Source: Lunatimonas lonarensis (GTDB lineage: Bacteria > Bacteroidota > Bacteroidia > Cytophagales > Cyclobacteriaceae). From it: DNA of 64,000 nt. The stretch is from the NCBI RefSeq assembly GCF_000390185.1, contig NZ_AQHR01000040.1, positions 62,001-126,000 on the forward strand, given 5' to 3'. The notes below the pieces were generated by a model. It was not told the origin of the DNA, searched no databases, and saw nothing but the letters and a program-made list of their open reading frames with translations. Numbering within the stretch: the first letter of the stretch is position 1; every line of letters begins with the position of its first letter. The translations under genes and the position numbers were made by a program. Positions 1 to 8,068 of the stretch are shown piece after piece.

Positions 1-48
1 TTGATCTTGTTGGAAATTGGAGAGAAAATTATCCTAGGAAATAAATAA

Positions 49-828
49 ATGGGAAAAGTAATTGCTATTGCCAATCAAAAGGGGGGAGTTGGAAAGACCA
101 CCACGGCCATGAACCTTGCCGCTAGCTTGGCTGTCTTGGAATACAGGGCACTTGTCATAGACGCGGATCCTCAGGCCAATACTACCTCCGGTCTCGGGTT
201 TGACCCCTCGGAGATCAAGGACAGCATTTACGAATGCATGGTTGATGAAAGTGACATCAACGATATCATCATCCAAACAGAAATTGAAAACCTGTTTCTT
301 GTTCCCTCTCACATCAATCTGGTTGGAGCGGAGGTTGAGATGGTTAACTTGGAGAATAGGGAAGAGAAAATGAGGCAGGTAATCGGGGAAATTAAAGAAA
401 ACTTCGATTTTATCATCATTGATTGTTCCCCTTCGTTAGGTCTTATTACCATCAATGCATTGACAGCCGCCGACTCGGTTATCATCCCTGTTCAATGTGA
501 GTACTTTGCCTTAGAAGGGTTGGGTAAATTGTTGAATACCATTAAGATCATACAGACCCGTCTTAACCAGAATCTCGAGATCGAGGGCATATTGCTTACC
601 ATGTACGATGTCCGTCTGCGTTTATCCAATCAGGTGGTAGAGGAGGTTCGTATGCACTTTAAAAACATGACCTTTGAGACCATCATACCGAGAAATATCA
701 AGTTGAGTGAATCTCCCAGTTTTGGGTTGCCGGTGGTGGCATTTGATGCGACCGGAAAAGGAGCTGTGGCGTACCTCAATCTAGCAAACGAGATAGCTAC
801 CAAAAATGGGATGGCGAAGGTCAATTAA
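49..828 (+). CDS. parA: ParA/Soj chromosome-partitioning ATPase
   Basis: Cytoplasmic ATPase that drives origin segregation together with ParB by ATP-dependent, non-specific DNA binding. The 259-residue protein has the deviant Walker A motif KGGVGKT at residues 11-17, the DADPQAN motif at 37-43, and a Walker B stretch ending in an Asp near 125 (IIIDCSPS). The length is typical of chromosomal Soj proteins, which lack the N-terminal DNA-binding domain of plasmid ParA. The ATG start places the P-loop at the normal distance from the N terminus. parB follows after 9 bp, so the two are co-transcribed, and the run continues through a DUF5683 gene, dapB and lepB, an arrangement common in Bacteroidota. 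The promoter is not clear in the 48 bases available upstream. Identification is certain; the chromosomal role is inferred from the neighbours. Confidence 0.97.
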   Translation: MGKVIAIANQKGGVGKTTTAMNLAASLAVLEYRALVIDADPQANTTSGLGFDPSEIKDSIYECMVDESDINDIIIQTEIENLFLVPSHINLVGAEVEMVNLENREEKMRQVIGEIKENFDFIIIDCSPSLGLITINALTAADSVIIPVQCEYFALEGLGKLLNTIKIIQTRLNQNLEIEGILLTMYDVRLRLSNQVVEEVRMHFKNMTFETIIPRNIKLSESPSFGLPVVAFDATGKGAVAYLNLANEIATKNGMAKVN

Positions 829-837
829 CCAGCAATC

Positions 838-1755
838 ATGGCGGAAAACAAGCCCGTAAAAAAAAGGAATGCCCTTGGAAGGGGATTGGGAGCTCTTCTG
901 AAAGACACCCCCCAAACAACCAAGTTGGAAACGGAGGCGAAAGTGAACCCCGTTGCTGGGATTTTTGAAATCCCCTTGGATGAAATACAGGTGAACCCCT
1001 ATCAGCCGAGGGTTCATTTTGACAAAACCGCTCTTGAGGAGCTCTCCGAATCCATTAAGGTACAGGGTATCATTCAGCCCATCACTGTTAGACGGCTTGG
1101 AGATCGTGAGTACCAATTGATTTCGGGAGAAAGGCGCTTTCAGGCCTCGAAGCTTGCCGGGCTGGATAAAGTTCCCGCCTATGTACGCACAGCCAATGAT
1201 CAGCAAATGCTGGAAATGGCTTTGATAGAGAATATCCAACGTGAAAACCTAAATGCGCTAGAGATAGCCCATTCGTATCAGCGTCTTCTATCCGAATGCG
1301 ACCTTAAGCAGGAGCAACTCGGTGATCGGGTAGGAAAGAATCGTACTACGGTAAACAACTACCTTCGTTTGTTGAAATTGCCGCCAGATATTCAGGCTGG
1401 AATTCGTGATCAACGTATCTCAATGGGCCATGCCAGAGCGCTTATCAATGTGGAAGACATTGATAAGCAATTGGCTATATATCAGCGTATAATTGAGGAG
1501 GAGCTTAGCGTTCGGAAAGTGGAAGCACTGGTCAAAGAGCTCAGTAATCCAAAGGAGGCTAAAGATCCTTCGACGAAAACCGCACTGGATCCTGCCAAAA
1601 AGTACGAGATTAACAAGATTCAGCAAAAGCTTGCATCGCATTTTGGCACAAAGGTAGCTCTCAAAGCAGACGAAAAAGATAAAGGGGAGATTAAGATACC
1701 CTTTCATTCTGCGGACGATCTAAACCGTATTCTTGAGATCCTCGAAATCATATAA
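838..1755 (+). CDS. parB: ParB/Spo0J partition protein
   Basis: Centromere-binding CTPase that loads at parS and recruits ParA and SMC. In the 305-residue protein, residues 38-130 form the ParB N-terminal nucleotide-binding domain, with ITVRR and the GERR motif near 97-100. A helix-turn-helix region follows at about 140-185 (EQLGDRVGKNRTTVNNYLRLL). The C-terminal part (about 250-305) is the dimerisation region. The N terminus has the family's basic RNALGRGLGALL start. It sits 9 bp after parA and its end overlaps the next open frame if a TTG start is used there. No full parS palindrome was found in this window, so its binding sites must lie elsewhere. Confidence 0.97.
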   Translation: MAENKPVKKRNALGRGLGALLKDTPQTTKLETEAKVNPVAGIFEIPLDEIQVNPYQPRVHFDKTALEELSESIKVQGIIQPITVRRLGDREYQLISGERRFQASKLAGLDKVPAYVRTANDQQMLEMALIENIQRENLNALEIAHSYQRLLSECDLKQEQLGDRVGKNRTTVNNYLRLLKLPPDIQAGIRDQRISMGHARALINVEDIDKQLAIYQRIIEEELSVRKVEALVKELSNPKEAKDPSTKTALDPAKKYEINKIQQKLASHFGTKVALKADEKDKGEIKIPFHSADDLNRILEILEII

Positions 1756-1777
1756 TTCGCCGACCGATTGTTGGTTT

Positions 1778-2404
1778 ATGGAGCGTTTTCAAGTTCGGTT
1801 TTTTGAATGGTTGCGTATCTGGTTCCTACTATGCATTTGTTGTGTGGTGGTCAGCCATTCGGCAATTGCTCAGAATAGCGATATTGACACCCTCGTATCT
1901 GCCATTCCCGAATTAGAAGCTCGTGTTGGCCTATCGGATGAAGAGCGGTTCCCGGGTTATAAAGACCCAAAGAAAGCAATGTTTTATGCGCTGCTTTTTC
2001 CCGGAGGAGGGCAGATATACAATGAAAAAGTGTGGAAGGTACCTTTGATTTACGGAGGTGTTCTTACCTCCATCTACTTTTTCGAATTTAACAACCGAAG
2101 GTACAAAAACTTTGTGAGAGCTTTGGAGATCGTACGAGACCCTACTTCACCAGAACAAAACCCATTTCCGAATCTGAACCAGGACGGCATCATTCGAAAT
2201 GTAAATTATTGGAGGAGAAATAGGGACTCAATGTATTTGGTGTTTTTGGGGATTTATGCATTGGGGTTTGTGGATGCATTTGTGGATGCCCACCTATCGG
2301 GGTTCGATATCAGCGATGACCTCACATTTAAGATTGAACCTTCCGTTGAGCCACTTTTCGCCAATCAAACCTCAATAGGCGTTTCATTTAAAATAAAGTT
2401 TTGA
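1778..2404 (+). CDS. DUF5683 domain membrane protein
   Basis: Bacteroidota-specific protein of unknown function, 208 residues from the ATG at 1778. The reading frame is open back to a TTG at 1733 inside parB, but the ATG start gives a normal signal peptide (hydrophobic WLRIWFLLCICCVVVS, cleavage after IAQ). The DUF5683 core is visible: KKAMFYALLFPGGGQIYN, then a membrane segment (VPLIYGGVLTSIYFF) and a second one (MYLVFLGIYALGFVDAFVDA). The C-terminal stretch looks like a short beta-rich tail. It lies between parB and dapB with 4 bp to dapB, so it is in the same transcript. Its steady position next to parAB in this phylum hints at an envelope or division role, but that is inference. Confidence 0.85.
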   Translation: MERFQVRFFEWLRIWFLLCICCVVVSHSAIAQNSDIDTLVSAIPELEARVGLSDEERFPGYKDPKKAMFYALLFPGGGQIYNEKVWKVPLIYGGVLTSIYFFEFNNRRYKNFVRALEIVRDPTSPEQNPFPNLNQDGIIRNVNYWRRNRDSMYLVFLGIYALGFVDAFVDAHLSGFDISDDLTFKIEPSVEPLFANQTSIGVSFKIKF

Positions 2405-2408
2405 AAGT

Positions 2409-3131
2409 ATGAATATTTTGATCCTTGGGTATGGCAAAATGGGCAAGATCATCGGCGAAATTGCCGAAGGCCGGGGCCATCACCTTTCGGCGAAGATTAA
2501 CATTGAAAATGTGGATGAATTGGATCGGTTGGATGTTTCATCGATTGATGTGGCCATTGAATTTAGCCAGCCCGAATCAGCTTTTGACAATGTGATGTGG
2601 TGTCTTGACAAAGGCATCCCGGTAGTAAGTGGTACCACGGGATGGTTGGACAAATTTCCGATGGTAGAGGATAAATGCAAGGCCTCGAATGGAACCTTCT
2701 TCTACGCATCAAATTATAGCGTAGGGGTTAATATTTTCTTTCGGGTCAACCGATTTTTGAGTGGATTGATGAAGAATCAGCAGGATTATAGGGTTTACTT
2801 GGAAGAAATACATCACACGGAAAAAAAAGATGCCCCAAGTGGAACGGCCATAACGCTGGCGGAAGGGGTGCTGAAGCATCTTCAACACCTGTCGGGGTGG
2901 AAGCTAGCCGATGACTCCACCTTGACTGAGGCAGATTTGCCCATCACTGCCAGGCGGATAGATCCAGCACCAGGCACACATATTGTGACCTATTCGTCGG
3001 AAATTGATGACATTGAAATCAAACATACAGCCCATAGTCGAATGGGTTTTGCACAGGGTGCCGTGCTGGTAGCCGAGTGGGTACGTGGAAAAAAAGGGAT
3101 CTTATCTATGGACGATTTTTTGAGCTTATAA
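2409..3131 (+). CDS. dapB: 4-hydroxy-tetrahydrodipicolinate reductase
   Basis: Reduces 4-hydroxy-tetrahydrodipicolinate to tetrahydrodipicolinate with NAD(P)H in the cytoplasm, the second committed step toward lysine and meso-diaminopimelate for peptidoglycan. The 240-residue protein has an N-terminal Rossmann motif (GYGKMGKII), the GTTGW loop, the ASNYSVGVN segment, and the family signature EIHHTEKKDAPSGTA, which carries the catalytic His pair and Lys. It is slightly shorter than the E. coli enzyme, as usual in Bacteroidota. It is 4 bp after the DUF5683 gene and 12 bp before lepB, in one operon. No other lysine-pathway gene is nearby. Confidence 0.96.
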   Translation: MNILILGYGKMGKIIGEIAEGRGHHLSAKINIENVDELDRLDVSSIDVAIEFSQPESAFDNVMWCLDKGIPVVSGTTGWLDKFPMVEDKCKASNGTFFYASNYSVGVNIFFRVNRFLSGLMKNQQDYRVYLEEIHHTEKKDAPSGTAITLAEGVLKHLQHLSGWKLADDSTLTEADLPITARRIDPAPGTHIVTYSSEIDDIEIKHTAHSRMGFAQGAVLVAEWVRGKKGILSMDDFLSL

Positions 3132-3143
3132 GCAACGATAAAA

Positions 3144-4220
3144 ATGAGTACAACACCGAAAAATAAATCAGCATTTCGAGAATGGGCAGATGCCTTGCTC
3201 TTTGCGGTCATCGCAGCAAGTTTAATCCGATGGCTTCTGTTGGAGCCTTTTACCATACCTACCGCATCTATGGAGAAGTCTCTTTTGGTAGGGGACTTTT
3301 TGTTTGTGAGTAAGATGCACTATGGTACCCGTATACCCAGAACCATCCTGCAGGTACCTCTAACGCATCAAAAAATATGGGGCACCAATATCCCGTCTTA
3401 TTCTGACGCCGTGCAGTTGCCTTATTTTAGGTTGCCGGGTTTTACGTCTGTAAAGCGAAACGATGTAGTGGTTTTTAACTACCCGGAGGAGCATGAGTTT
3501 CCGGCAGATCTTAAAACGAATTATATCAAACGGGCCGTAGGGATAGCTGGCGATGTATTGGAAATACGTGATACACAGGTGTATATCAATGGACAACCAT
3601 CGGAGAATCCAACGGAAATGCAGTTTTCCTATGACGTCATGACGAACCGTCCGCTAAACGCCGAGTTTTTTGATCAGTTCGGCATTAATCCAGATAGTTT
3701 CTATCCATTCTCTGATAACTCCGGGTATCTGGTTTTTGCCACTGCCGCTATGGCTGAACAGCTGGCTTCGTCGCCTGTTGTGTCATCAGTGAAAAAGCGA
3801 ACCAGTAAAGAGGGGCAGGGAGATGGGAACATATTTCCCGATGGGGCGTTCTTTGGATGGAACAAAGACCATTATGGCCCATTGGAAATACCCGCTAAGG
3901 GATGGACCATACCGATGACGGAGGATAATGTGCGAAAATACGCCTATACCATTGAGAAGTTCGAAGGGCATGCGAACCTGTCCGTTGACGGGAACCAAAT
4001 CTATATCGATGGGAAAAAGATAGATTCCTACACGTTTAAGCAGGATTATTACTTTATGATGGGTGACAATAGACATGATTCGCTTGATTCCAGGTTTTGG
4101 GGTTTTGTACCAGAGGATCATGTAGTAGGTAAAGCCTGGTTCCTTTGGTTATCCTTGGAGAAGCATAAGACGTTTCTCAACAAAATCAGGTGGAACAGAT
4201 TCTTTAAGTCCATCCATTAG
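3144..4220 (+). CDS. lepB: Signal peptidase I
   Basis: Membrane-bound Ser/Lys protease that removes signal peptides from Sec-exported proteins at the periplasmic face. One N-terminal membrane segment (about residues 15-34) is followed by the catalytic Ser42 in PTASMEKSLL and the catalytic Lys129 in NYIKRAVG. The C-terminal box GDNRHDSLDSR is intact. At 358 residues it is longer than the E. coli-type core. A block of about 120 residues between the Lys region and the GDNR box is extra; it begins near PTEMQFSYD and ends near VRKYAYT. Long insertions here are common in Bacteroidota. It is last in the parA-lepB run and converges on ung across a hairpin. Confidence 0.95.
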   Translation: MSTTPKNKSAFREWADALLFAVIAASLIRWLLLEPFTIPTASMEKSLLVGDFLFVSKMHYGTRIPRTILQVPLTHQKIWGTNIPSYSDAVQLPYFRLPGFTSVKRNDVVVFNYPEEHEFPADLKTNYIKRAVGIAGDVLEIRDTQVYINGQPSENPTEMQFSYDVMTNRPLNAEFFDQFGINPDSFYPFSDNSGYLVFATAAMAEQLASSPVVSSVKKRTSKEGQGDGNIFPDGAFFGWNKDHYGPLEIPAKGWTIPMTEDNVRKYAYTIEKFEGHANLSVDGNQIYIDGKKIDSYTFKQDYYFMMGDNRHDSLDSRFWGFVPEDHVVGKAWFLWLSLEKHKTFLNKIRWNRFFKSIH

Positions 4221-4237
4221 AGACGTAAATGGGGATT

Positions 4238-4271
4238 CCATTGCTTGGTGTAGGTGTTTACCAAGCAATGG
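4238..4271. terminator. Hairpin between lepB and ung
   Basis: Perfect 11-bp inverted repeat (CCATTGCTTGG and CCAAGCAATGG) with a 12-base loop, placed where lepB and ung converge. The right arm encodes the last residues of Ung and the loop contains its stop codon. There is no strong T-run on either side, so termination is plausible but not proved. Confidence 0.6.
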
Positions 4272-4920
4272 GTTCTTTGCCCGTTTGGATTAGGTAGTCG
4301 TTGGCTTGGCTAAAATGACGGCAACCGAGAAAACCGCGGTGCGCCGATAGGGGACTGGGGTGGGGGGCTACCAGTTTTAGATGCTTTTTCGATGAAATAA
4401 AGGCTCCTTTTTTTTGGGCATATGCTCCCCATAACATAAAGACTACTCCCGTGGATTGGTCGGCCAGAAGCCGGATGACGCTATCTGTGAACGTCTCCCA
4501 ACCTTTGTTTTGATGACTTCCGGCCTTATTTGCTTCGACGGTGAGAGTGGCATTCAATAAGAGAACACCTTGCCTTGCCCATCGTTCCAAATTGCCATGT
4601 GGAGGGATGGGGATATGTAGGTCGGATTTCAGTTCCTTGAAGATATTTAGCAGCGAAGGGGGAAAGGGGATACCCTCCTGAACGGAAAAAGAAAGTCCAT
4701 GCGCTTGGTTTGGACCGTGATAGGGGTCTTGCCCGAGTATGACTACCTTTACCTTATCAAATGGACATTTCCAAAAGGCATTAAATATATCGGCACCTTT
4801 GGGGTAGATGGTTTTTGATCTGTATTCACTTTTTACAAATGCTGCCAGTTGTATAAAATAGGGCTTTTCAAATTCCGCTTGCAGATGCTCTTTCCAACTG
4901 TTTTCTATCTTAACCTCCAT
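4258..4920 (-). CDS. ung: Uracil-DNA glycosylase (family 1)
   Basis: Base-excision repair enzyme that removes uracil from DNA. All family-1 motifs are present: the water-activating loop GQDPYHG with Asp65, LLLNATLTV, and the DNA-intercalation loop [11 protein letters not shown]. Length is 220 residues from the internal ATG at 4920 (MEVKIENSW), a normal Ung N terminus. A longer reading from 4956 would add a hydrophobic stretch that is not part of the family and would run into the apaG promoter region. It is divergent from apaG and convergent with lepB, so it is probably a single-gene unit. Confidence 0.96.
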   Translation of the reverse strand: MEVKIENSWKEHLQAEFEKPYFIQLAAFVKSEYRSKTIYPKGADIFNAFWKCPFDKVKVVILGQDPYHGPNQAHGLSFSVQEGIPFPPSLLNIFKELKSDLHIPIPPHGNLERWARQGVLLLNATLTVEANKAGSHQNKGWETFTDSVIRLLADQSTGVVFMLWGAYAQKKGAFISSKKHLKLVAPHPSPLSAHRGFLGCRHFSQANDYLIQTGKEPIAW

Positions 4921-4934
4921 CGAAAATATTCGTA

Positions 4935-4965
4935 TTGATAAAGTAAATTTAAACACCTAATTTCG
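4935..4965 (+). promoter_or_regulatory. Candidate promoter for apaG
   Basis: A TTG at 4935-4937 lies 20 bp before TAATTTCG at 4958-4965, one mismatch from the Bacteroidota -7 box TAnnTTTG. It sits 28 bp before the apaG start. Confidence 0.4.
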
Positions 4966-4993
4966 AATAAGTTTTTGGGAGATACAAAAGAAT

Positions 4994-5380
4994 ATGGTAA
5001 CTGCACTAACAGAAGGTATCCGGGTTTCCGTTCAGGTTGATTATCAGGCGGAGTTTTCCAGCCCCCATCAACATCACTATGTTTTTGTTTATAAGATACT
5101 TATAGAAAACAACAGTGGCTACACCGTTCAGCTAATGACCCGGCGTTGGGAGATTTTTGATGCTGGGGAGGCCAGAAAGATCGTCGAAGGCGATGGGGTG
5201 GTTGGTCAGCAACCTGTATTGGAAAGTGGTCAATCCCATCAGTATGTTTCGGGATGTAATCTCCGTTCTGGTCTCGGTAAAATGAAAGGGCATTATTATA
5301 TGGAGCGTATCCACGATGGCAGGCAAATCGAAGTGACAATTCCTGAATTTCAACTCATTGCGGATATTTTCGACAATTGA
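4994..5380 (+). CDS. apaG: ApaG domain protein
   Basis: Small single-domain protein of 128 residues with the fibronectin-III-like ApaG fold. Family motifs visible are FVYKILIENNSGYTVQLMTRRWEI, GVVGQQPVL and MKGHYYMERI. ApaG is widespread; it has been tied to Co2+/Mg2+ resistance in Salmonella, but its biochemical role is not settled. The start ATG follows a candidate promoter. Its last 23 bases overlap the TTG start proposed for the methyltransferase downstream, suggesting translational coupling. Confidence 0.93.
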   Translation: MVTALTEGIRVSVQVDYQAEFSSPHQHHYVFVYKILIENNSGYTVQLMTRRWEIFDAGEARKIVEGDGVVGQQPVLESGQSHQYVSGCNLRSGLGKMKGHYYMERIHDGRQIEVTIPEFQLIADIFDN

Positions 5381-6173
5381 TCGTTTTTTTGCATTGGGTT
5401 ATATAGCCTTTGGATATTTGGTCTACTTTTTTTTACGCGTAGATCATCACAGCCTTCATAGCCCAAAGAGTTTTGAGATGTATCGGTTTCTCCGAAACCA
5501 CCAATCCATCAATAGAGAAGGAAATCCAACTATTGAAGCAAGGAGGAAGCTTCTTCGTAAGGATTCAAGTATTGTACAGGTGGTCGATTTAGGCGCGGGT
5601 TCCAAGCGTTTTGCTGGAAGGGCACGTTCTGTAAAGCAGTGGGCGAGGGTATCTTCCAGTTCTTTATCACATAACCTGCTTTTCCAAGGCCTTAGTTTGC
5701 TCACCCCACGAAGAACCATGGTTGAACTCGGAACATGCCTAGGAATCAACACGGCCTATCTCGCAGAAGTATGTTTGGGCAAGATCCATAGTTTTGAAGG
5801 GGCAGATGCGCTACTGGGTATTGCCGAGCAAACCCTTGGCAGGTATTCTCAGGTAAGCCTAATTCCTGGAAATATTGACCATTCTTTGCCACGTTTCCTA
5901 AGTAGCTCGGGAAAGATTGACTTTTGCCTGTTAGACGCAAATCATACCTATGAAGCAACTATTCGCTATGCAAGGTCTATTTGGCCTCATCTGCACGAAG
6001 ATTCGGTTCTGGTCGTCAGTGATATACATTGGTCCCCGGGCATGGCAAAGGCTTGGCGCGAAATTCTCGAGTTTCCCGGAGTGAGTCTGAGTATGGATTT
6101 TTTTGAATGCGGGGCGGTTTTTTTAAAACCCGGCCTTATGATGGAAAAATTAGTGCTGTATTATCCTCGATAA
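5358..6173 (+). CDS. Class I SAM-dependent methyltransferase
   Basis: Predicted cytoplasmic methyltransferase of 271 residues. The SAM-binding motif MVELGTCLGINTAYLAE is near residue 120. The acidic end of the second strand follows (IHSFEGADA), and a motif II-like LLDANHTYEATIRY lies near 195. This layout resembles the Methyltransf_24 group of O-methyltransferase-like proteins. The N-terminal 45 residues include a hydrophobic stretch (FFALGYIAFGYLVYFFL) that may be an amphipathic or membrane-touching helix. The TTG start at 5358 overlaps apaG; no ATG occurs before the SAM domain except a late one at FEMYRF, which would drop this stretch. The substrate is unknown. Confidence 0.8.
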   Translation: MRIFSTIDRFFALGYIAFGYLVYFFLRVDHHSLHSPKSFEMYRFLRNHQSINREGNPTIEARRKLLRKDSSIVQVVDLGAGSKRFAGRARSVKQWARVSSSSLSHNLLFQGLSLLTPRRTMVELGTCLGINTAYLAEVCLGKIHSFEGADALLGIAEQTLGRYSQVSLIPGNIDHSLPRFLSSSGKIDFCLLDANHTYEATIRYARSIWPHLHEDSVLVVSDIHWSPGMAKAWREILEFPGVSLSMDFFECGAVFLKPGLMMEKLVLYYPR

Positions 6174-6253
6174 GTAGCTGTTATCGCACGTTTTGTGTTT
6201 TTGTCGCACCGGAAAAAGAGGGATATCTGTGTTATTATTTGCCAGCTATTTTC

Positions 6254-6261
6254 TATTTTTG
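6254..6261 (+). promoter_or_regulatory. Possible -7 box before the first Wzi gene
   Basis: TATTTTTG matches TAnnTTTG exactly, 118 bp before the first wzi-like start. No TTG lies at the right distance upstream, so support is weak. The surrounding 206-bp gap holds no convincing gene. Confidence 0.3.
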
Positions 6262-6379
6262 ACCTGATTTACTGCTTACTGGTTATTCTTGTTTCCTACT
6301 TGATTTTTCCTAATTCCTTGGAGATTTTCACCGATTCGGAAAGAATGGAAGCGGTTTATCCAATCAGAAATAACAGCAC

Positions 6380-8053
6380 ATGATACAAGCATTTTCCGCA
6401 CGTGGGTGCGGTTTGGGGATTAGGAGAGGGGTTGTTTTGGTCTTTATGGGCATGATGGCCATCTTTCAGTCTGCCGCTCAAACTATTCCTGCAGGATACC
6501 CCCTGTTGGACGATTACCTAAGGAGGCTTCAGGTATCCGGTAAAATAGATTCCGTTCCCACGTTTATGGTAAGACCGTTAAGTCCGAGAAACATCGCCGG
6601 GCTTACGCATTCCTATCAATTGATGGATTTTAATGGGGTGGATGATTTTTCTGAGAAACCGCGCAAGTTGGGTATTTGGGGAGAAAAGGGGCGATTTGAA
6701 TTACTGCCTTTCATGAATTATTCGGAATGGAATACCAAATTTCCCTACCCCCAAACTGGCCCCATGATTCCCAATAGGGGTCTTCAGACCTTTTCAAGTA
6801 TGGGAGTTTATGGTGAATTAGGCCCTCTGAGTATACAGCTCCAGCCGGAAGTGATTTGGGCGCAGAACAAATTCTACGAGACGGGGATTCTGAAAAGCAC
6901 GCAAACGGAATTTTTGGAGCGATTCGGGGATACTCCTTATTCCCGGGTTATGCCCGGACAAAGCCATCTGATGTTGAATGTAGGTGCGTTTTCGGTAGGT
7001 GCTTCAACAGAGAATCTTTGGTGGGGTCCGGGTCAGTTCAATGCATTGATTTTTTCTAACAATGCCTTTGGTTTTGAACATCTCACCCTAAAGACCAGGC
7101 GGCCTGCAAAAACCTTTTTGGGATCTTTTGAGGGACAGATCATCTCCGGGTATTTGAAGGGAGCGGAGTTTCCAAATTTCATTAAAACCCGAGCTAGGTA
7201 TAGGGATGAAAGGAGGTACCTGAATGGAATGATTATTACTTACCAGCCGAAGTGGGTGCCGGGCTTGTCCATGGGATTGGCGCGAACGTTTCAACAGTAT
7301 GAGTCCTATCAAGGAACCGGCTTTAGCGAATATTTCCCCATTTTCGCTGCATTCCAAAAGGCAACTGCCGGGTTTGATATAGATCTGGATGGCAGGGATC
7401 AACAAGCGACGGTCTTTGTGCGCTGGGTGGTGCCTGAGGCCAAATCGGAGATTTACTTCGAATATGGGCGACGGGATCACGAGGCTATCTGGAGAGGCAT
7501 GTGGGTTAATCCGGAGCATGCTCGGGCCTATTTGATAGGGTTTTCAAAACTCTTTGATCTGGTCGAGGATAGTCAGATACAGGTGCGCTTTGAGATGTTT
7601 CAGCAGCAGGAATCGATCAATATCTTGGTTCGGTATGACGGGATAGGAGGTGGGACAAATTGGGGAGGTCATTCAAGGGCTGTCAATGGCTTTACCCATC
7701 GCGGACAGATGCTTGCCACGGGCATAGGTCCTTCAAGTAACGTTCAAACGCTGGAGACAGCTTGGGTACGGGGAGTCAATCGCTTAGGGTTAAGGGTAGA
7801 TCGGCTTAATAGGCATCAGGATATTTTCGTTAAGCAGTTCAACGACTACACAGATGAACAGCGCTGGGTAGACATGGCACTGTCTCCCTTCGGAGAGTGG
7901 AGGTTTCCCGATTTTTTGGTGGGGGTAAAGCTGAATTTTATCCAGTCATTCAATTATCAGTGGGGACTTGATGCATCTGAGACCCTCATCTATCCCAAAG
8001 GCAAGGATGTCTTCAACGTGCAGGGAAATGTTTCTTTTATTTATCCGTTTTAG
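6380..8053 (+). CDS. Capsule assembly Wzi family protein (copy 1)
   Basis: Outer-membrane beta-barrel protein of 557 residues. A signal peptide is present (hydrophobic VVLVFMGMMAIF, cleavage near SAAQ). The Wzi-like body follows: GPMIPNRGLQTFSS, LQPEVIWAQNKF, the hallmark ENLWWGPGQFNALIFSNNAFGFEH, and FLGSFEGQIISG. The last residues (VSFIYPF) form a typical terminal barrel strand with an aromatic end. E. coli Wzi anchors capsular polysaccharide at the surface; Bacteroidota homologues are larger and their ligand is usually unknown. The start is the ATG at 6380. A second homologue follows after 15 bp, so the two are almost certainly co-transcribed. No capsule biosynthesis genes are adjacent. 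Confidence 0.88.
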   Translation: MIQAFSARGCGLGIRRGVVLVFMGMMAIFQSAAQTIPAGYPLLDDYLRRLQVSGKIDSVPTFMVRPLSPRNIAGLTHSYQLMDFNGVDDFSEKPRKLGIWGEKGRFELLPFMNYSEWNTKFPYPQTGPMIPNRGLQTFSSMGVYGELGPLSIQLQPEVIWAQNKFYETGILKSTQTEFLERFGDTPYSRVMPGQSHLMLNVGAFSVGASTENLWWGPGQFNALIFSNNAFGFEHLTLKTRRPAKTFLGSFEGQIISGYLKGAEFPNFIKTRARYRDERRYLNGMIITYQPKWVPGLSMGLARTFQQYESYQGTGFSEYFPIFAAFQKATAGFDIDLDGRDQQATVFVRWVVPEAKSEIYFEYGRRDHEAIWRGMWVNPEHARAYLIGFSKLFDLVEDSQIQVRFEMFQQQESINILVRYDGIGGGTNWGGHSRAVNGFTHRGQMLATGIGPSSNVQTLETAWVRGVNRLGLRVDRLNRHQDIFVKQFNDYTDEQRWVDMALSPFGEWRFPDFLVGVKLNFIQSFNYQWGLDASETLIYPKGKDVFNVQGNVSFIYPF

Positions 8054-8068
8054 TCCAACCAGTCGGTT

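Noticed and set aside
1733-1777. TTG start inside parB for the DUF5683 gene
   Set aside because: It adds a polar segment before a clean signal peptide that starts at the ATG at 1778.
6195-6383. 62-residue plus-strand open frame before the first Wzi gene
   Set aside because: GTG start, a hydrophobic run with no pattern of a real membrane protein, contains an exact -7 box, and overlaps the Wzi start. Treated as leader sequence.
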